A stretch of DNA of 8,192 nt from Actinomycetes bacterium (GTDB lineage: Bacteria > Actinomycetota > CALGFH01), in NCBI GenBank assembly GCA_030152105.1, contig JASLIH010000410.1, positions 1 through 8,192 on the forward strand, read 5' to 3'. This document shows positions 4,963-8,192 of this stretch, one piece after another; the first letter of the stretch is position 1; each line of letters starts with the position of its first letter. The translations under genes and the position numbers were made by a program. The notes under the pieces were generated by a model. That model ran no database searches, was not told the DNA's origin, and saw only the letters and a list, made by a program, of their open reading frames with translations.

Positions 4963-6353
4963 AGCGGTCGTCGCGGCGACCGGCCGGGCTGATGACTCCG
5001 GCCCGGCGCGGGCTCACCATGGGCCTGGTCCTGACCATCACTCTGGTCGCCTTCGAGGCCCTGGCCGTCATCACGATCCTGCCCACGATCAAGGACGACC
5101 TCGAGGGCATCAGCCTCTACGGCTGGGTGACCAGCGCCTTCCAGCTCGGCCTGCTGGTCGGGATCGTGGTCGCGGGCGGCCAGGCCGACCGGCGCGGCCC
5201 GGGCCCGCCGTTCGTGGCCGGCGTGCTGGTGTTCATGGCCGGTCTGACCATCGGCGGCCTGGCCCCCAGCATGCTCGTGCTGGTGCTGGCCCGCGGCCTC
5301 CAGGGGCTGGGGGCCGGGGCGATCCCGGCGGTCGCCTACGCCGCCATCGGCCGCAGCTACCCGGAGGCGCTGCGGCCGCGGGTGTTCGCCGTCCTCTCGA
5401 CCGCCTGGGTCGTGCCCGGCCTGATCGGGCCGGCCCTGTCGGCCCTGGTCGCGGCCAGCGCCGGCTGGCGCTGGGTGTTCCTCGGCCTGCTGCCGCTGGT
5501 GGCCGCCTCGGGCGCGCTGGCCTGGCCGTCGCTGCGCCGGCTCGGCCCGCCCCCCGAGCCGCTGGTCCAGCGGGGCCGACTGCCGAGGGCGATCGGGGTG
5601 GCCGCCGGGGCCGGTGTGGTCCTGGCCGGGCTGACCAGCCGCTCCGCGCTCACCGGGGCGCTCCTGGTCGCCGCCGGCCTGGCCATCGGCCTGGTCCCGC
5701 TGCGCGGCCTGCTCCCGCCGGGGACGCTCACGGGCCGGCCCGGCCTGCCGGTCGCGGTGCTGTCGCGGGCCCTGCTCACCTTCGCGTTCTTCGGCGCCGA
5801 CACCTACGTGCCCCTGGCCATCACCTCGGTCAGGGGCCAGAGCACGGTGGTGGCCAGCATCGCCGTGACCGCCGCGACCCTGGCCTGGACGGCCGCCTCC
5901 TGGGTCCAGGAGCGCAAGGCGGCCGACTGGCCGGGCCGGCGGCTGATCCGGTCCGGGTTCCTGATCGTCGCCGCCGGCATCGCCTGTGAGGTGGCCGCCC
6001 TGTTCCCGGCCGTGCCGGTGGCGGTCGGTGTGGCCGGCTGGGCGGTGGGCGGCTTCGGCATCGGCCTGGCCTACTCGCCCATCTCCCTGATCGTGCTCGG
6101 TGAGGCCCAGAGCGGCCAGGAGGGGGCGGCCAGCGCCTCGCTCCAGCTGGCCGAGACCCTCGGGGTGGCCCTCGGGGCCGGTCTGGGCGGGGCCCTGGTC
6201 GCGGCCGGGGCGGCGGCCGGCTGGCTGCCCCGGGCCGGCATCGCCGGCGCCTTCGCCCTGACCGCCTCCGTCGCCCTCCTGGCGGCGATGCTGGCCCGCC
6301 GCATCCCAAGCCGTACGATCCCTGCCCTCGACCCAGCGGGGGGCCAGGCATGA
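4959..6353 (+). CDS. MFS transporter, DHA2-like (about 14 membrane segments)
   Basis: A 464-residue hydrophobic protein with about 14 predictable membrane segments, starting at TMGLVLTITLVAFEALAVI (20-38). MFS motif A is GGQADRRGPGP (73-83) between segments 2 and 3, and motif B is ARGLQGLGAG (111-120). A weak antiporter-type motif C, VVPGLIGPALSA, lies at 151-162 in segment 5 and lacks the terminal GG pair. This fits proton-driven exporters of the DHA2 drug-efflux type in the inner membrane. The substrate cannot be told, and the weak motif C makes antiport less sure. The ATG at 4959 is the first in frame; ATGs at codons 12 and 21 are alternatives, without ribosome sites. CutA follows after 41 nt and may share the transcript. 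No regulator gene is adjacent. Confidence 0.88.
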   Translation: MKRSSRRPAGLMTPARRGLTMGLVLTITLVAFEALAVITILPTIKDDLEGISLYGWVTSAFQLGLLVGIVVAGGQADRRGPGPPFVAGVLVFMAGLTIGGLAPSMLVLVLARGLQGLGAGAIPAVAYAAIGRSYPEALRPRVFAVLSTAWVVPGLIGPALSALVAASAGWRWVFLGLLPLVAASGALAWPSLRRLGPPPEPLVQRGRLPRAIGVAAGAGVVLAGLTSRSALTGALLVAAGLAIGLVPLRGLLPPGTLTGRPGLPVAVLSRALLTFAFFGADTYVPLAITSVRGQSTVVASIAVTAATLAWTAASWVQERKAADWPGRRLIRSGFLIVAAGIACEVAALFPAVPVAVGVAGWAVGGFGIGLAYSPISLIVLGEAQSGQEGAASASLQLAETLGVALGAGLGGALVAAGAAAGWLPRAGIAGAFALTASVALLAAMLARRIPSRTIPALDPAGGQA

Positions 6354-6380
6354 GCCCCCCGGCCCCCAACCCGGCCTGAC

Positions 6381-6390
6381 GAGGTGACTG
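6381..6390 (+). promoter_or_regulatory. Ribosome binding site deciding the cutA GTG start
   Basis: GAGGTGA at 6381-6387 lies about eight bases before GTG at 6395. This supports the GTG over the in-frame ATGs at codons 7 and 9, which would remove the first beta strand. Confidence 0.6.
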
Positions 6391-6394
6391 CCAA

Positions 6395-6721
6395 GTGCCC
6401 GACCGGTACCTGATGGCGATGACCACCACCGACGCCCGCGAGGACGCCGAACGGCTGGCCCGCGACCTGGTCGAGCGGCGCCTGGCCGCCTGCGTCCAGG
6501 TCCTCGGCCCGATCTCCAGCACCTACCGCTGGCGGGGAGCGATCGAGACCGCCGAGGAATGGCTGTGCCTCATCAAGACCACCGGCGCCCGCTTCGACGC
6601 CCTGGCCGCCCGCATCGAGACCAACCACCGCTACGAGACCCCGGAGCTGACCGCCGTCCCGATCGACAACGGCAGCCCCGGTTACCTGGCCTGGCTGAGC
6701 TCGGCCACCGCCAACCCCTAG
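6395..6721 (+). CDS. cutA: CutA1 divalent-cation tolerance protein
   Basis: A 108-residue protein of normal family length with the CutA order: YLMAMTTTDAREDAERLARD (5-24), LVERRLAACVQVLGPISSTYRWRG (25-48), EEWLCLIKTT (54-63), then NHRYETPELTAVPI (77-90) and YLAWL (97-101). CutA1 forms very stable trimers of ferredoxin-like fold. It is linked to copper and other divalent-metal tolerance, although its exact role is unsettled. The usual Cys in the TTCP turn is absent here (TTTD), while Cys33 in the AACV strand is kept. It uses a GTG start with a good ribosome site. It is 41 nt downstream of the MFS gene and 68 nt upstream of gnd; the MFS link may be only positional. Confidence 0.93.
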   Translation: MPDRYLMAMTTTDAREDAERLARDLVERRLAACVQVLGPISSTYRWRGAIETAEEWLCLIKTTGARFDALAARIETNHRYETPELTAVPIDNGSPGYLAWLSSATANP

Positions 6722-6789
6722 GGGCGGGGCGGCCCTCGTTCCTGTAGCGTGCCTGCACGGCAAGCGCGCGCCGAGGTCGAGGAGGCCCG
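6722..6789 (+). promoter_or_regulatory. Candidate gnd promoter with overlapping dyad
   Basis: TAGCGT at 6745-6750 fits a TAnnnT -10 box and would start transcription near 6757, about 33 nt before the gnd ATG. A perfect dyad CGTGC-CT-GCACG at 6748-6759 overlaps the box and start site, as a repressor operator would; its two-base centre is too tight for a stable RNA hairpin. No clear -35 is visible. The ribosome site AGGAGG (6779-6784) lies 5 bases before the ATG. Confidence 0.35.
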
Positions 6790-8192
6790 ATGGCTGGACA
6801 GTGCGAGCTGGGCGTCACCGGCCTGGCCACCATGGGGGCGAACCTGGCCCGCAACGCGGCCCGGCACGGGTTCCCGGTGGCCGTCCACAACCGCACCGAG
6901 AGCCGGACCCGCGACCTGCTTGACCGCCACGGGCACGAGGGCGAGCTGGCCGGGACCTTCTCGACCGAGGAGTTCGTGGCCGCCCTGGCCCCGCCCCGCC
7001 GCATCCTGGTCATGGTCAAGGCCGGCCCGGCCGTCGACGCCGTCCTCGAGGAGCTGGCCGGCCACCTGGACGAGGGCGACCTCCTCATCGACGGCGGCAA
7101 CAGCTACTTCGAGGACACCGTCCGCCGCGAGCAGGCCATGAACGCGCGGGGCCTGCGCTTCCTCGGGACGGGCGTGTCCGGGGGCGAGGAGGGGGCGCTG
7201 CACGGCCCCAGCATCATGCCCGGCGGCGCCGGTGAGGCCTACGCCCTGGTGGAGCGGCTCCTGACCACCATCGCCGCCCAGGTCGACGGGGTGCCGTGCT
7301 GCCGGCTGGTCGGCCCGGACGGCGCCGGCCACTACGTCAAGATGGTCCACAACGGCATCGAGTACGCCGACATGCAGCTCATCGCCGAGGCCTACGACCT
7401 GCTCGGCCAGGGCGTCGGCATGGGAGCGGCCGAGCTGGCCGAGGTGTTCGAGGGCTGGAACGCCGGCGACCTGGACTCGTTCCTGATCGAGATCACCGCC
7501 AAGGTCCTCCGCCAGGTCGACCAGGCCACCGGCGAGGCGCTGGTCGACGTGATCCTCGACCAGGCCGAGCAGAAGGGCACCGGCCGCTGGACCGTCCAGT
7601 CCGCCCTTGAGCTGGGGGTGCCCGTCACCGGGATCACCGAGGCGGTGTTCGCCAGGGTGCTGTCGTCACAGAAGACCCAGCGCACGGCTGCGGCCAAGGT
7701 GCTGACCGGCCCGACGGGCCGCGTGGATGCCGACCGGGCGAGCGCCTTCGTCGACGACGTCCGCGACGCCCTGTACGCGTCCAAGGTGGTCGCCTACGCC
7801 CAGGGGTTCGAGCAGATGGCGGCCGCTTCGGAGGCCAACGGCTGGGACGTCGAGCTGGGCGGGCTGGCCACCATCTGGCGGGGCGGCTGCATCATCCGGG
7901 CCCGGTTCCTGGACCGCATCCGCGAGGCGTATGCGGCCGACCCCGGCCTGCGGAACCTGCTCTTCGCCGAGTACTTCCGCGACGCCGTCGGCGAGGCCCA
8001 GGACGCCTGGCGCCGGGTCGTGGCCACCGCGGTCACCCTGGGCGTGCCCACCCCGGCCTTCGCCTCCTCGCTGGCCTACTACGACGGCTTCCGTCGCGAA
8101 CGCGGCCCGGCCAACCTGCTCCAGGCCCAGCGCGACTTCTTCGGCGCCCACACCTATCGGCGCACCGACCGGCCGGGTACCTTCCACACCCT
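6790..8192 (+). CDS. gnd: 6-phosphogluconate dehydrogenase, decarboxylating (3' end cut by window)
   Basis: Starts at ATG 6790 after AGGAGG and stays open to the window edge, 467 complete codons. The enzyme oxidatively decarboxylates 6-phosphogluconate to ribulose 5-phosphate with NADP(H), in the oxidative pentose phosphate pathway in the cytosol. The N-terminal Rossmann motif is GLATMGANLA (11-20), followed by HNRT (33-36), which suits NADP binding. The substrate motif is GVSGGEEGALHGPSIMPGG (128-146). The catalytic block HYVKMVHNGIEY (181-192) holds the general base Lys184 with Asn188 and Glu191. KGTGRWT (262-268), IWRGGCIIRA (362-371) and FFGAHTYRR (450-458) are also present. This is the long homodimeric form of about 470-485 residues, so only the last few residues are missing. 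No breaks or lost catalytic residues. The call is very secure. Confidence 0.97.
   Translation, partial: MAGQCELGVTGLATMGANLARNAARHGFPVAVHNRTESRTRDLLDRHGHEGELAGTFSTEEFVAALAPPRRILVMVKAGPAVDAVLEELAGHLDEGDLLIDGGNSYFEDTVRREQAMNARGLRFLGTGVSGGEEGALHGPSIMPGGAGEAYALVERLLTTIAAQVDGVPCCRLVGPDGAGHYVKMVHNGIEYADMQLIAEAYDLLGQGVGMGAAELAEVFEGWNAGDLDSFLIEITAKVLRQVDQATGEALVDVILDQAEQKGTGRWTVQSALELGVPVTGITEAVFARVLSSQKTQRTAAAKVLTGPTGRVDADRASAFVDDVRDALYASKVVAYAQGFEQMAAASEANGWDVELGGLATIWRGGCIIRARFLDRIREAYAADPGLRNLLFAEYFRDAVGEAQDAWRRVVATAVTLGVPTPAFASSLAYYDGFRRERGPANLLQAQRDFFGAHTYRRTDRPGTFHT

Noticed and set aside
3827..5989. A 720-codon open frame on the plus strand across the CAP gene, the intergenic region and the MFS gene
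   Set aside because: It is antisense to the CAP gene and out of frame with the MFS gene, both of which have clear motifs; its own sequence shows none. Long shadows are expected at this GC content.
6350..6379. A nine-codon frame (MSPPAPNPA) overlapping the MFS stop as ATGA, before cutA
   Set aside because: Too short and proline-rich to distinguish from chance. CutA has its own good ribosome site, so no coupling role is needed.

Overview
The window is a very GC-rich, densely packed chromosomal stretch (GC by eye well above 70%, with third codon positions almost all G or C). It most resembles Actinomycetota. Support comes from the GC-biased codon use, GTG and TTG starts, apparent leaderless genes with a TAnnnT box 6-7 nt before the start codon, and the gene mix: nitrobindin, DUF2203, a stand-alone Lrp/AsnC ligand-binding domain, and CAP-domain proteins. 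No species can be named. I saw no rRNA, tRNA, CRISPR array, transposase, integrase or phage gene. It reads as ordinary core or soft-core chromosome, not a mobile island.

Layout, left to right. (1) 1-111, plus: the last 36 codons and stop of a Bcp-type peroxiredoxin. It overlaps tail-to-tail with (2) 92-1591, minus: an FAD-dependent aromatic-ring monooxygenase with a C-terminal thioredoxin-like domain. This is preceded by, and overlaps the end of, (3) 1581-1808, minus: a 75-residue unknown protein. (4) 1899-2276, minus, is a DUF2203 protein and (5) 2295-2768, plus, is a hotdog-fold thioesterase. Their start codons are only 18 bp apart and share a symmetric TAGGGTA box. (6) 2758-3243, minus, is a nitrobindin-like heme beta-barrel, directly downstream of (7) 3252-3500, minus, a stand-alone Lrp/AsnC ligand-binding domain. 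(8) 3574-4746, minus, is a membrane-anchored protein with two CAP/SCP domains. A 212-bp divergent promoter region separates it from (9) 4959-6353, plus, an MFS transporter, followed closely by (10) 6395-6721, plus, cutA, and (11) 6790-8192, plus, gnd (6-phosphogluconate dehydrogenase), cut by the window edge a few residues before its end.

Functional themes are loose: redox and peroxide handling (Bcp, nitrobindin, monooxygenase), acyl-CoA hydrolysis, a cell-surface CAP protein, export, metal-tolerance-type CutA and the oxidative pentose phosphate pathway. Only the 1581-1808/92-1591 pair, the 3500-2758 pair and perhaps the 4959-6721 pair look like operons. Nothing points to a new defence, biosynthetic or mobile system. 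The most interesting signals are regulatory: the shared symmetric -10 box between two apparently leaderless divergent genes, a possible four-codon leaderless ORF overlapping the MFS start, and dyads or direct repeats in front of the monooxygenase operon and gnd.
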